Assembly (NCBI GenBank): GCA_020226215.1 | Contig: CM035235.1 | Coordinates: 44,545,511-44,609,510, forward strand | Direction: 5' to 3' | From: Sindora glabra | Lineage: Eukaryota; Streptophyta; Magnoliopsida; Fabales; Fabaceae | Length of the DNA stretch: 64,000 nt | Part shown: in pieces, positions 25,152 to 38,070 of the stretch | How the letters are laid out: every line of letters starts with the position of its first letter | How positions within the stretch are numbered: the first letter of the stretch is position 1 | The notes under the pieces: generated by a model | Databases searched by the model: none | Seen by the model: the letters and a program-made list of their open reading frames with translations, nothing else | What the model was told of the DNA's origin: nothing | Position numbers and translations under genes: made by a program

Positions 25152-27111
25152 ATGTTTTAGTAAATTGTTTTACATGCTATAAGTGTTGCAAAAATTGTTC
25201 TATCTATTTTTGAGATGTTGAGAGGCTAATTTATATGAAAATGAGATATTGAGCTTGACTAGTTGATTTTATATGATAAAAGAATTGATTGAAAATTTGA
25301 TGATGAAGTTCTTGGTGGAAACTAGAATGCTCATATTTAAATGGTTATCTTCAGTATACATTTTAATGAATGAATATTTCACTTATTAAAATTGTGGAAT
25401 GGTTCAAACCAATTGTGTTTTACAAATTTGGATCTTTGGGGAAATTTTCTTTAAAAGATTCCTAGTGCACTTGAAAATTGATTTGATTTTGAAATTAAAT
25501 TGGCACTATAATGAAATATTCATTTAGTGATGACATTTAGCAAGGGACATCTTATCCATCATTAAATGTAAAGTTTAGTGATGCCTTCATGAGGAGTACA
25601 TATGAATTTTGATTTTGAAAAATTGATGGTGAAAGGATATGATGGAGGGTAATATTGAATATTAAATTGTAATTGATGGCTTTCTCATATTCACTCTATT
25701 GTGTTTGCAATAAATGAATTGAAAGAAGGTTCTCTTTGTCTTTTTCAATTTTGTATTTTGACATAATTGTTTGAAAGGATATGACAGCCTAGGAGCAACA
25801 ATTTGCATCACATTGGTTGATCATTGAGTAGTATGAGTGTAGCATCAATGTCTTGTTTAAGATGTAGTGATTTAGGATTTTTGTTGTTGTTTTCATATGT
25901 ATACAACTTGAACATCAATTTTCTTAGGATATATATTGGAAATTATTGACTTTATTGTATTTTTACTCATGAATAAATTTTATTTTCATGAAATTTGATT
26001 AGAGTATTTGATTGTTGAATGGGTTTAAGCTTTATGAAATTTGATAAGGTAAGGTTTTCATTATTTGGATTGTTTCAAAAATGAATAACATATTAATAAA
26101 TGGGCCAAATAGAAATGATAGAATTAGGGTTTAGAATTTAGCAATAGCTTAATTGATAAATTAAAATTAGTGACATAGTTTTCTGTCACTAAAATTCAAT
26201 TTAGGGATGATTACAGTTTTGTGACAAATTTCTCCATCTTTAATTTGAATTTCATAGATGGAGAATTTGTTATTGTCTACTAAATTAGCAATGGATATCC
26301 ATTCATCATGCATTGCTATTGTCATTGTCTCATGAAATTGCAACTAGTCTAGCAATGGAAATTAGTGATAGATTTCATTACTCCATCACTAATTTATTTA
26401 CTAATGTCTAAGGGCGGAATTTAGATGAGTCAAATCAAAATTTGACTTAATTGAACTTGGTTTGACAAAAAAGTGTAGGTGCTTGAGCTTGACTCAAGCT
26501 CAAATTATAACACAAAAGTTGGCTTGCGCTCAAGTCAACTTAGAATGCCAAGGCTTGATGATTTGCTCGATTAGCTCAATAATGCTAAAAATATTATCAA
26601 ATTATAAATGAGCCCCATGCCTGACTTAAGCTCAATTGATTAGAAATTAATTATTGTAATATAAAACCTAAATTTTCAATAAATATATTGAAATATAAAT
26701 TAGTTAAAAACCAAAATAAGATCCTATCAATAATTACAAGCTAAATGAAAAAAAAGGATCGTATTCTTGTTAATATTAATACTTAATAAAAAAAGAAAAT
26801 ATACTATTGTTATTTTCTTAATATATATTTAAAAGAATATATATAAATGAGCTGCTAACGATTTAAATGATTCAACTAAAAATAAATTGTGCTTGATTCA
26901 ATTTGTTAAATGAGTTATGTTTTCTATTTGAACTTGATTAAAATGAGTCACAAGTCAAGCTGGGCCAAACTATTTTCAAGTCGAGCTCATCAAATAGTCA
27001 AGTAGCTTAACTCAAACACCATCGCTATTAATGCCTTCTATTCCATCGCTATATAATTTAGCAATGAATTTTCTTTAATTTGTGACAAAATGTTTTTTTT
27101 CCTTTCTAGTG

Positions 27112-28121
27112 TGAACCTAAGATATATATTCAAGGATAATGTTAACCATTATCCCTATTAAGGGCTACTTATTAGCACCCAATTGATAATAATAAAATTA
27201 ATACTAGAATTATATTTAATGTTTTGTTTCTACTTTAATAATATATTAATTGTGTTAATTATTGTCACTTATTTATTATATTTCTAAAAATGGTAATAAA
27301 GTATTAAATGAGATTTTAATATTGTATTATTATTATTTAAAGGTTAATAATTATACCTTAATTACTATGTTGGGTTGAAAATTAGCATTATCCATCTTTA
27401 AATTTTATATTATAAGTAAAAATATCATTAAAATATTTCATTTATAACACTAATTTTTCATATTGTAGTTTAAAAAGAACTCACAAAATAAAAAGTAAAA
27501 AATATTATATAATTTTTATATTCTTTTATTATGCGACGGCATTAGTCTATTCAGCACTATCTGTACTATTCTAGCTTTTTGTTTGAAAATTTAGTATATT
27601 GATGATGTGGATATTTTTATTTAATATATTTATTGAAATGGGGAGTATATATATTACATTCAAAGTAAAAATACTCAAAATAAATTGATTTTGAACTGTT
27701 AATTTTTTTCAGAATTAAAGGCTTAAAGTTAAGATAAGCCGTGCAGTATTATGATTTAAAAAGGAAAAGAAAAGAAAAACACGGAAACAATTTTTTTGCA
27801 TCGCATGAAAGCTATGTTAGTGATAAGTAAAATAGTTATGCTGACAAACATGCATTTGTGCGTTTAATCACTTTATGCATGCCAAGTAACTTAAATTATA
27901 AAGTTTTCATAACCCATGGGATACGTCAAATGTATATTAGAAATATAGCCAATTGCAAATTCTTATTTAGACTCTATTTGCTTCAACAAAAATTATTTTT
28001 TATAAAATATAGTTATAAATTATTAAAATAAAAAAATATTTTACATGTTGAATGTTAAATATGAAGAGCTTGTGGAAAGTGAATTTTTTCAATTTTAAAA
28101 TGAAAATTTCTTTCCATAATT
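27112..28121. other. AT-rich spacer, nothing recognised
   Basis: AT-rich DNA between the CACTA-like element and copia element 2. No gene or repeat boundary is supported. Confidence 0.3.
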
Positions 28122-28570
28122 TGTAAAATATTTTTAATGAATTATCATTAATTGAGTCTTTTATTTTATTTATTTAAAATGGACTGAGTTGGAATCTAAA
28201 ATTATAATTTTTGGATCTAGTTTTTGTTATCACTTTTATAAACTAAATGCCTGGTGAACTGGTGTTTGATAGGAACAAAGACCTTTAACCAACTAGGCTT
28301 TTAATGGAGCTTAGTAGGATTTTCTATTTAATTTAGTTGGATCCCCTTAACCACTCTATGCTCTTATCATAATAAAAAATGTTTTGCAAATCTTGGTACC
28401 CTATCAGCTGTAACTTAGAGAAAGCAAAGAAGATTAAATCTTTCATTCATCAATTAATTCATATTTTATTATGACCAATACAAGTACACTATTTATTTTG
28501 AAATCATGTATTTTGTATTCTTAATCTATATAAGTTATTTTTATCTTATATGAATAGTTTTTTGCTTACA
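28122..28570 (+). repeat. Copia 2 5' LTR
   Basis: Begins TGTAAAATATTTTTAAT and ends GCTTACA. It aligns with 37515-37975 throughout, for example TTATAATTTTTGGATCTAG and TTGAAATCATGTATTTTG. Confidence 0.85.
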
Positions 28571-28586
28571 TTTGTTATCAGAGGCA
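28571..28586 (+). other. Copia 2 primer-binding site
   Basis: TTTGTTATCAGAGGC directly follows the LTR and matches the plant initiator tRNA-Met primer site TGGTATCAGAGC with a few changes. Minus-strand cDNA synthesis would start here. Confidence 0.75.
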
Positions 28587-30131
28587 CTTACATCAAATTT
28601 AGAATTAAAATATATGTTTTCTTTATATGATTTATATTTTAGATGATTGTTATCATCTATTTAGATATGATAACTTTTATCAAATTGATTGAAATTATTA
28701 CTTATTTTATCGATCAATTTTTATCTATTCTTATTTATTATTTACATAATTATTTTCTAGATAATTATTTAACTAGAAAGATTATGATCTACTTTTTTTA
28801 TGAAATTGTTAAATGAATGTCATAAATTGCATTATTTTGATTTAAATGTTATTTTGTTTATTTATTTGATTTTGTTGTTTACAGTAAATGTGATTTGTGT
28901 TTATTCATTACTGTTTAGACCTTCAGTTTAGCAAGCCTCAATTAAATGGCCATGATTTTGTACTATTAAAACACAATGTTTTAGTTGTTGCTGTAAGTTT
29001 CATCTTTATAGGCAATTTTTTATCTTCTTAAGTTTTACAAGCTTGTGCTTTAAGATTCTGCCGTAATTTGAATCTATGTTTTATGAATAGAATGAATTGA
29101 ATAGTTGGACAAGTTCAATAGGATATCGACGCAATCTACGTAGATTTGAATTATGCTTTCCAAGTTTTACATCTTCAATGAAGATGACAAGCACTCATGT
29201 GACTTTATATGTGTGTGTGTGAATGATGCTTTCCCTGTGTGTGTGTGTGTGATGCTTTCCAAGTTTTAGAATTTAGGGTTTAGTATATAATAAATGTTTA
29301 TTAAAAAAATATTTTTAGTAAAAGAAAATTATAAAAAAAATCTGGAAACATAAAATATTTTTCATATTTATACTAGTGTATTTTACTCTCCCAAAATTAC
29401 AATCTCAAAATGCACATTCTCTTAAAGAAATTAGGAGAAAATTAGGAAAACCCTTGTGAAAATTTCACGTAGTTTCAGTAGTTCTTTCACTTCTAGGATA
29501 AATTCTCCCATTTGTGCCTCATAAAAAGAACTAGGGGACAAAATTGATTAAAAAATTAAGATTGTGATGTAATGCAACATGATCTTGATGATTAGTAGTG
29601 GTATATATTGTTTAGCACCTATTAATGGACTAGTCATGTTTTATTTTCTAAAATTTTAATTTGTATTTTTGGGGTTAATTTAAATATCTTAACTCTTTTG
29701 GGAGACTTATAGGTTGAAATGGATTAGTATTACTATAGTGAAATTATTTTTTTTAATTTATATGTCTTTGAGTTATTGATAAATATATGGGTTTGATTTT
29801 AACTATTTCACATAGTTATTTGCCTAAAAGGGGTAAGTACGTGCTATAATTAAAATAAACTTATTAAAATATATATATTTTTAATTATTTCATATAATGA
29901 CCTACTCAAAGGGAGTTATTATATGATATAATTAAAAACTAGTCTATTGAAACAAATATTATGTTTGTTTTTATTTTATTATTGTAAATTTTATCTGCCT
30001 AAAAGGGATAATTCTACAATTTTAATATATTAACCTTGTTGGCTTCAATTTTAGGAACATTTTTTACATATTGCATTCTCTGCCCAAAGGAAAGAATGTA
30101 GTAATATTTCATACACTCCTAAATATGATTA
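28587..30131 (+). other. Copia 2 long leader with repeated modules
   Basis: About 1.5 kb of untranslated leader. It contains two (TG)n runs at 29209-29254 separated by GAATGATGCTTTCC, and four spaced modules of CCTAAAAGGGGTAA type at about 29821, 29901, 29996 and 30081, each followed by a TA-rich segment with ATAATTAAAA-like words. These may be structural or packaging signals of the element RNA; that is inference. Confidence 0.5.
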
Positions 30132-31130
30132 TTGATAAATTTAAAATGTCCAAAACTAACATATTGCATTTCTAATTATTTTTTCACAATCTCTTTTGCA
30201 ATAAACAACAACATTACAATTATTAAATTGTTAAATGATACAAATTATAAAAGATGGAAGCAGGATATACAATTTTCTCTTGGTACCATGGATTTTGATT
30301 TAGCCTTACATGAGTTAGAATCGTCAGGCTCACTCTTAAAAGTACTTAAAAGCAAAAAGATTATTATGCAAAATAAGAGAGATCCAATAGGCTTAATCTC
30401 ATTACAATCAAGAGATATGTTCTCGAACATCTACTAGGTGAATTGGCAAACAAAACCAAGGACAAAGAGTTTGTTAATATCATAGGGCAAATATATCAAG
30501 TATCTAATAATGATAATTTGGATGCTTGAAGGAACTAATAACCGTGAAGTATAACAACACTTGTGGTGTAGGAGAGTTTATCATCAAGATGGTTCACCTC
30601 TAAACCTAATTGAAGAATGTAAAAATTAATTTGTTGGATACCTTTCTTGTCCTACATGCCTTGAATTCCTTACCTCCAGAATTCAATCAAATTAAGATAG
30701 CCTATATTACCCTGAACACACCTTGGACCATTAATGAACTTATCACTAAGTGCATTACTAAAGAAGAAAAATTGAAGAAAGAAAAGAATGATATAAGTTT
30801 TTTGACTTAATTAAAATCCTCACCCAACAAGAACCTAACCAATAAGGAAATGAAACCTAAATCACATGCTCTAAGGAATAGTCCTTCTAAATCTTAAAAG
30901 GCCTAAAGGCATGATAACAATAATAATGTTGGTCATAAGCCAAAAGTGAGAGGTCCTAAAGGTTCCATTCACAAGAATGTAGAGTGCTATCATTGTCATA
31001 AGAAAAGGTCATAAAAGGAATGAGTGAGATAGGTTCAAGTCTTGTTTAGAGAAGAAAAAGGGCAATGAAAATGATAAACCCCTATCATTAACTTGTTTTG
31101 AATCAAATTTAGTTGATGTCCCTATAGATT
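30132..31130 (+). pseudogene. Copia 2 gag (decayed)
   Basis: The conceptual protein contains LLNDTNYKRWKQDIQFSLG near 30230-30290, the conserved N-terminal copia gag block (N-Y-W pattern with MDFDLAL after it). Around 30625-30800 the text LDTFLVLHALNSLPPEF and KCITKEEKL corresponds to the C-terminal UBN2-type gag domain. Near 30981 ECYHCHKK is the first half of a zinc knuckle, broken by a frameshift before the final Cys. Stops occur repeatedly. A protease remnant (DSWGFNGGSTSHVA) follows at about 31117, with the catalytic DSGA-type motif destroyed. Confidence 0.8.
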
Positions 31131-31299
31131 CTTGGGGGTTTAATGGTGGTTCCACATCTCATGTTGCAATTGCTTTGCAGGGGTTCGTAAGTAAGAGGAA
31201 ATCAAGTGAGAGAGAGTCCAAGCTTAGAGTAGGAAATGATCTTAAAGTTGCAACATAAGAGATGTTGTTTTATGTTTAGAAAACTCTATTGAAATAACA

Positions 31300-31619
31300 T
31301 TGAATAATGTCATTTGCATTCCTAGTTTTAAATGTAATTTAATTTCAATTTCTCTTTTATATAAGCTTGGATACAAATTTATATTTGGAGATGTAAAAGT
31401 TTATATTTTATGGCATTCTAAGTTTATTGATTTTACTTATTTTTATAATGGTTTATATAGGTTACTATTAACCACTGATAGTTTTTATGCCTCTTTGAAT
31501 GTTAAAAATGTGGTTTCAAAAAAATCAAGAATTAAGAAAACATTATCAGTGTTATGGTATAGGAGATTGGAACATATATCTAGGGAATGGGTGGAGAGGT
31601 TAATTTAAGAGAATATTCT
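31300..31619 (+). pseudogene. Copia 2 pol, N-terminal fragment
   Basis: Includes the VICIPSFKCNLISISLL block and the GAG-pre-integrase sequence LWYRRLEHISREWVERLI, which precedes integrase in copia pol. The frame stops at a TAA and is then cut by the insertion beginning at 31620. Joining 31619 directly to 34205 restores contiguous copia homology, showing that the insertion came later. Confidence 0.85.
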
Positions 31620-34199
31620 CGTCACGACCCTAACTTGATCGCGACCAGCATGGAACCCTACTTCTAGTTTCCACTAACCTGACCCTAATGCAAAGACTTA
31701 ATTCCAAATAATAAATATTGTGCATCCATAAGAGAAAGTAGTACTTTAGAAAGAATACATGCATTGAGGTTTCTACAAAAGATAAAGAAGTTATGTATGC
31801 TTATAGTCCTCCTAAATGAAGATAAGAAAGCTTAACTAACTCATGAAGATTTAGTGCAAAGTTTCCTCTATCCAATACTATGACAAAATAAAAGGCCAAA
31901 AATATTCTTTGTACAAGAATCTATACTACCATAATACCATACTACCATTAAAAAGCTCCTATAGAATCTAGCTCAATGGAAGTGGAGGTGGTGGCTCAAC
32001 TTGGGAATCTGTAAAATAAAATACAAAGGAATGAGTCTAAGGCTCAATGAGTAGATAATCTTTAAGAATAATAATATTTCATACTTATTTATCCATCGAA
32101 CTATCCTCCTTCAACCATTCATATTGAATTTAAGCATAATAAAATCCAAGAGCTAATAACAATAATTTAACATATAATCATTTCATCTTTGACACCTTAT
32201 GTAAAAATAGTCATGGATAACTATGATTAGGTCATATCTCATTTAGAGTAATGAACAATAGATAAAATACAGTCATCCACCTTTTGTCTCTTAGGTCAGC
32301 CTTATACCCTCCATAAGCATGTCATTCTTGCCCCTTCAGGTTCTGCCTTATACTCTCCACAAGTATGTCATCAAGGCTTTTCGATTACGCATTCACAATA
32401 TCACCCCCATCACATTTCTTATCTCTAATGCCATTTGTGGTATGATTCACAATTGCAATTTAATTATTAGAGCCCAAGCTCTATTCAACACAATCAAAAT
32501 TCGATTTCAAAGTACATCATAATACTTATCAATATCATTATGCCCTTTGGTATAGCTGCAAGCATTCACACATATCTTAGTACTCAATTCATAAGCATTT
32601 CTCAATATATATATCTCATTCCATGACTAATGAAATGAGTTCATTACATTATATATTATACCACATAACTTCTACTTTCTTGTGTCATGATTATATAACC
32701 TATGTAATCATTTTACACTTATCATGAACCATACAATCTTTAGTATTTAGGGACTAAATATTCATGTTGGGCAATTAAAAGTCATGAAAACATAAAATAG
32801 ATGGAGTAGGTGTTACTTAATGGTCATCTTAACTATGACCTTTGAGTGGTCTTGTATGAATAACTTAAAAATTATATATATAATAGTGATGAAACTCATT
32901 TCATATGGAAATTGACTCAATTAGCTTTTCATAGACTGGTTATTTGCCTAAATTGGCTAAGTTTTGAAACAATTACACCCTTTTGAAAATAGATACAAAA
33001 AGTCCACTTGTTTACCTTTATCCACTTTTTTAATGATATCTTAAAATATATAAAATTTTTGGATTTAAAATGAATTTTATTTGAAAGTAGACTCAATTAC
33101 CTTTAAATTAATAGATAGTTTGCTTAAAACAGACATAAGATGAAGGAGTCATGCCTCAACAAAGTCGATATAAAATTCTACAGTCGATAAATTGATTCAT
33201 GAATTGATTCAGCCTCCTTAGTTACATGTGAAATCAATTCATCAATCCCTAAACCCCCAGAATTGATTGGTTACTCAATTCTGAAGTCCATTTTCATCTC
33301 TAAATCCTTGGAATCAATTCATAAATCGATTCACACATGAAAAAATTAATTTTTGTATGAAAAATTCACTGTTCATCCACCTTTAAATACCTTATAAATA
33401 CATATATTACACATTAAACCTAAATATAATCATCAATATACTCATCTAACATATTATATCACCTCTCTCCATCATTTATCACTTTTAGAACATCAAAATA
33501 AACTAGATTTAAGCAAAATCACAAACGAATCCATATTTCATCTATATCTTCATATAACCTTAAAATCCATAAATTTAGGTAGATTATCTACTCACCTTAT
33601 ATGAAAGAGGATGCTAGAGTGCTAGTTTGATGATCTTTCAATTCTAAGCACATCAAAATCCATAGTTTCTAGAGTTATGGTTTAAAGTGCTCAATAAAAT
33701 CAAATAAACTTCAAGTCATTTATCAACCAAGAAGAAATAGAAGGGATTCTTGATGAATGCAATGTTCTTACCTTGATTTGATCAAGAAATCAATAAGATT
33801 TGAAGTTTTCTTGCTTAATTGAGGGAGTGGTGAGAGAAATTCTTAGAGAGAGATGGAAGAATGGGAGGAATGAAATGAAATGAGGTAAAAATAAGGTTTA
33901 GGGGCTGAAATGGGATAAAATAAGGTGCTAGGGGCATTTTTGGAAAAGTGCTCTTAAATCTCTTCCATATTCACATATTTACTTACATTAGTGTCTAACT
34001 TTATATCTTAGGATTTTAATAAAATTTCTCGATCAAAATTTCAAGAAAATTATATTCTTATATTTTTATTTTTATAAATTTTATTTTATTTCATATTTCA
34101 CATATAAAATTCTTAATTCAATTGAATTTACCAGTTGCTTTAACTATTTTTTCTCATATCATAATTTCTAACTTATTAATAATTAAAGAAGGTGTAACT
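31620..34199. mobile_element. 2.58-kb insertion in copia 2 (solo-LTR-like)
   Basis: The pentamer ATTCT (31615-31619 and 34200-34204), extendable to TATTCT, flanks this stretch, and copia pol reads through when it is removed. The insert starts CGTCACGACCCTAAC and ends AAGGTGTAACT. TGTCACGACC-type starts with a GTNACA-type end are typical of long LTRs of plant Ty3/gypsy elements, so a solo LTR with mutated terminal bases is the best reading. The ends also form a weak inverted repeat (GTCACGACC / GTTACACC), so a DNA element is not excluded. No coding region is recognised inside. Confidence 0.6.
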
Positions 34200-34204
34200 A
34201 TTCT

Positions 34205-36830
34205 TCTTTTCTTAGATTTTGATGATATGGACATATGTGTGAGCTATATTAGGGGTAAGTTAACCAAAACTAAAAAGAAAGGCACTACTCATAATTCTAA
34301 TCTTTTAGAGATAATTCATACTGATATATCTAGACCATACTTTCCCATTATTTGTGGTTATTATTATTTTTTCACATTCATTGATGACTTTTCCCAATAT
34401 AGCTATCTTTATTTGATAAAAGAAAAATTTAATGTTCTCCAAAAATTCAAAAATTTCAAAACTAAAGTTGAAAAACAACAAGGAAAAGTCATTAAGATTA
34501 TGAGATTTAACCAAGGAGGTGAATATTATGGCAAACAAGATACATCTGGGCAACACATGGGACTATTTACTAGGTTTTTATGGAAATGTAGAATTGTTCC
34601 ATAGTATACCATGGTTGGTAATCCTAATCAAAATGGCATCATTGAAAGGTGTAATCAAACTCTTAAGGATATGATGAGGAGCATGATAAGTGGAACAAAT
34701 TTACTTGAATTTCTTAAGAATAAGGCCATTAAAACTACTTTGTACATCTTTAATCATGTTCCTAGCAAGTTAGTACATGAAACACTTTTTGAGCTTTAAA
34801 TCGATAGAAAACTTAGCTTAAATCATTTTTGAGTTTGAGGTTGTCCTTTTGAGGTGAAAATATGTAATCAATTAATGGAGAAACTTGATTCAAGATTTGT
34901 TCATTGTTACTTCGTAAGATATCTCGGTCTTGTAAAGGATACAAGTTTTATAGCCCTATAAAAGGTACAAAAATAGTTAAGTTCATGATTACTAAATTTC
35001 TTGAGCTTAATATTACTAATTTGTTGCTAAATTCGAGGCACATTGAAACATAAAATGAGCCAGTTTCCATTACTATTTCACTAGTTTTGCCTAGTCAAAG
35101 TATTGTACCTCCATTTGCTTATATTGCAACACAAAATGATCAAAATGTAGAGCATGACCAAATTATGAACTTGTTGTAGCTATTCCCATTAAGGATTATC
35201 AACCTATAGAGAAGATCCTAATTGGAAGGTCAATTAGACAAAGGAAGGTAGTAACTTCAAATGATTATTATGTATATCTCGATAAGAGTAAATATAACAT
35301 TGGAATATTATTGACCTATCTACATATAATCAAGCAATAAATAATTAACAATTTGATTTATAGGTGAATGCTATAAATGAGGAAATTCAATCTATGATTA
35401 ACATTGAAAATGGGAACTTATCGAGCTTTTGCAAAATTGTATCTTAATTGGCTAGAAATAGACATACAAGACTAAAAAAGATTCAAGTGGCAAAATTGAA
35501 CAATTTAGGTTTCACTCAGAGAGAAAGAATTAACTATTTTGTGACCTTTTCACCAATATCTTCTAAAGACTCATGCAAGATTATTATGACATTGGTTGCA
35601 CATTTTAGTTTGGATCTTCACTAGATGGATGTTAAAATAGCCTTTCTAAATGGTTATGGAAGATCTATACATGAAACAACCTAAAGGGTTTTAGATAAAT
35701 GGATTTGAGCGTTTGGTGTGTAAGCTATGAAAATCAATATATGGTTTGAAATAGGTATTTCGGTAATGGTATTTGAAGTTTGATGATTTGATTACATTTA
35801 TGGACTTCACAAAAAATAAAGTTGACTAGTGTATATATTTCAAGGTCAGTAGGAGAGCTTTATTTTCCTTATCTTGTATGTTAATGGCATTTTATTGGCA
35901 AGCAATAGTCTAGCTTTGCTACACGATACCAAACAAATGTTATCTAGAGCTTTTGACATGAAGGATCTTGGAGAGGTATCATTTGTTTTGAGGATTCAAA
36001 TTCACAAGGAAAGAACTCATAACTTATTAGGATTGTCTTAAAGAGTGCATATTGATAGAATTCTTGAAAGATTTGAAATATAAAATTGTAAAGCTAGGGA
36101 TGTTCCAATTGTAAAAGGTGATAAGTTTAGCAACAAATAGTGCCTAGCAAATAAGAAAGAGAAACAGTCAAAGTAAAATGTTTCTTATATAAGTGCCATA
36201 AGAAGTTTAATGTATGCCTAAGTTTGCACCAAACCAGATTTGGCTTTTGTGGTTAGTTTTCTTGGCAGGCATTTCTCTAACTATGGAAGAGATCATTGGT
36301 GCTGGTAAGAAAGTTATGAGATACTTGCAAAAAATCAAGAATTATATTGTCATTTATAGGAAAGTTGATAACCTAGAACTAATTGGGTATTCGGACTCAA
36401 ATTTTGTTGGATGCTTCGACGATATGAAATCTACTCCAAGATATATTTTCATAATAGTTGGAGGTGCTATATCTTGGAAAAGTATTAAGCAAACATTGAC
36501 AACTTCTTCCATGATTCAAGCAGAATTCATTGCCTATTACGGTGCTACTTCACAAGTTGTTTGGTTAAGAAATTTCATTTCAAGATTATATATTGTTGAT
36601 TCCATTGCTAGACCACTAAAAATTTATTATGTCAATAGTGCTACAATTTTCTTCACCAAAAAACAATAAAAATTCTAGTGGATCTAAGCATTTAGAATTG
36701 AAATACCTTACAGTCAAAGATCTTATAAAGAAAACGGACATAGTGGTAAAGTACATTCATACAGATGCTATGCTAGCATATCCCATGACTAAAGAACTTT
36801 AACCTATAATTTTTCAATCTCATGTTGAGA
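34205..36830 (+). pseudogene. Copia 2 pol, INT-RT-RH fragment
   Basis: Integrase resumes at LDFDDMDICVSYIRGK, with LLEIIHTDI (first catalytic Asp) near 34310, FIDDFSQYSYLYL near 34380, RFNQGGEYYG near 34510 and NPNQNGIIERCNQTLKDM near 34625 (catalytic Glu). Reverse transcriptase spans about 35340-36200; its YVDD box reads YVNG at 35877-35888, removing the paired aspartates. RNase H follows with LIGYSDSNFVGC, YIFIIVGGAISWKS and MIQAEFIAYYGA at 36390-36545. Stops and frameshifts are numerous, especially in the RT part. It can no longer supply polymerase. Confidence 0.88.
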
Positions 36831-37501
36831 ACATGGGAATTATGGGTTCTTTTGATGTCTTTGGTTAGTAGGAGTTGTTTCCATTTATAAGACTATTTTT
36901 TATGTAATTTTTTATATGTTCCTTTCTTATATCTTCACATATACTTGTTGTGTATTGATTATAATTTTTCGTTATCTTGTTGATGCATGCATCATTTGAT
37001 TATAATATACCAAGATTGTTATAATTTCTATGAGGGTTAAGACTTAATGTTAGTCATTAATTTCTAAGCTAATTATTTGTCTCGAAATTGACACTATTTT
37101 GGGATTTATTAGACGATCTGGCTTTATGTGTTGCTAGTTGGTTTCTTGTGCTATGTGAATTAATTAAAAAAATTATTTAAGGACCAACATGAAAGATAAA
37201 TATGATTTGATCACAATTTTTGATACTGTCTTTCATGCTAAACTATCACATTAGTGACTAGGTGTGTGTAGTTTATGATATTTTGTAACCATGCATTGTC
37301 TTACATTAATAAAGAATGTAATTACCATCATGATTCGATATTATTGACTATATAGGCATAGTCAACATTTTCAAGCATTTATCTCTAAGGTGATGTATTT
37401 TAAAATTATGGCCACATGTATTTAAAATTAATCCTTAACCCAAGAGTTATTTTTCAAAATAAAACATTTTATAAAAATAAATTAATTGCAACTCATGTTG
37501 T
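36831..37501 (+). other. Copia 2 3' untranslated region
   Basis: About 670 bases of AT-rich sequence between the end of RNase H homology (near FQSHVENMG) and the purine tract. No reading frame is recognised. Confidence 0.5.
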
Positions 37502-37514
37502 CCAAGTGGGAGAA
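37502..37514 (+). other. Copia 2 polypurine tract
   Basis: CCAAGTGGGAGAA lies directly before the 3' LTR, where the plus-strand cDNA primer is expected. Confidence 0.7.
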
Positions 37515-37975
37515 TATAAAAATATTTTTAATAGACTACCATTAATTAGGTCTTTTATTTTATTTTATTTTATTTAAAATAGGTTGAGTTTGACCCTAGA
37601 GTTATAATTTTTTGGTCTAGTTTTTGTGATAACTTTTATGGACTAAAAATGTCTAGTATGTTTGGCAACAAGTATAAACCATTAACCAATTAATCTTTTG
37701 ATGGGTGACTTCAATAGGATCTCATATTTAATTAGGTTAGGTCTCTCCTAACAACTCTACACTCTAATCATAATAAAAAAACACTCTACAAATCCTAGTG
37801 CCCCATTAATTGCAAACTCATAGAGAAGGTGGAGAAAATTAAACCTTTTGTTTGTCAATTAATTCATATTTTATTATTGCTAATATATATCCGTTATTTA
37901 CTTTGAAATCATGTATTTTGTATTCTTAATTTATGTAAGTTGTTTTTATCTTATATGAATAATTTTTGGCTTACA
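37515..37975 (+). repeat. Copia 2 3' LTR
   Basis: Begins TATAAAAATATTTTTAAT (the partner begins TGTAAAA) and ends GGCTTACA. Scattered substitutions and small indels relative to 28122-28570 indicate an old insertion. Confidence 0.85.
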
Positions 37976-38035
37976 AAATTATCATATATCTAAATATCAC
38001 TTTTTTAGTTAATAAATACAAGTGACAGGTAGCTC

Positions 38036-38070
<35 letters not shown>

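Larger units (their letters stand above)
18272..27111. mobile_element. Degenerate CACTA-like element hosting a copia element
   Basis: The left edge CATTACAAGAAAA differs by one base from the common CACTACAAGAAAA terminus; the right edge ends TTTTTTTTCCTTTCTAGTG. Flanking triplets are TCA and TGA, a two-of-three match for a 3-bp duplication. Both flanks inside carry related subterminal words around AGCAATGG, GATGAAATT/GTGATAGATTTC and CATCACTAA on both strands (18290-18720 and 26150-26400, again near 27020-27080). The interior is split by the minus-strand copia element. A further segment, roughly 26413-27022, rich in GCTTGACTCAAGCTC-like words, may be another insertion. No transposase is seen. 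Termini are diverged, so this is a candidate. Confidence 0.45.
28122..37975 (+). mobile_element. Ty1/copia LTR retrotransposon 2, interrupted
   Basis: A plus-strand copia element with related LTRs, a primer site, gag and pol in copia order (protease, integrase, reverse transcriptase, RNase H) and a purine tract. Flanking pentamers TAATT and AAATT match at four of five bases, consistent with an aged target duplication. It is 9.85 kb because a 2.58-kb insertion (31620-34199) splits the pre-integrase region; without it the element is about 7.3 kb, with an unusually long leader and 3' untranslated region. All genes carry stops. Confidence 0.88.

Noticed and set aside
38037..38067. TA-rich run as an origin or promoter
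   Set aside because: A simple (TA)n microsatellite; nothing else suggests function.
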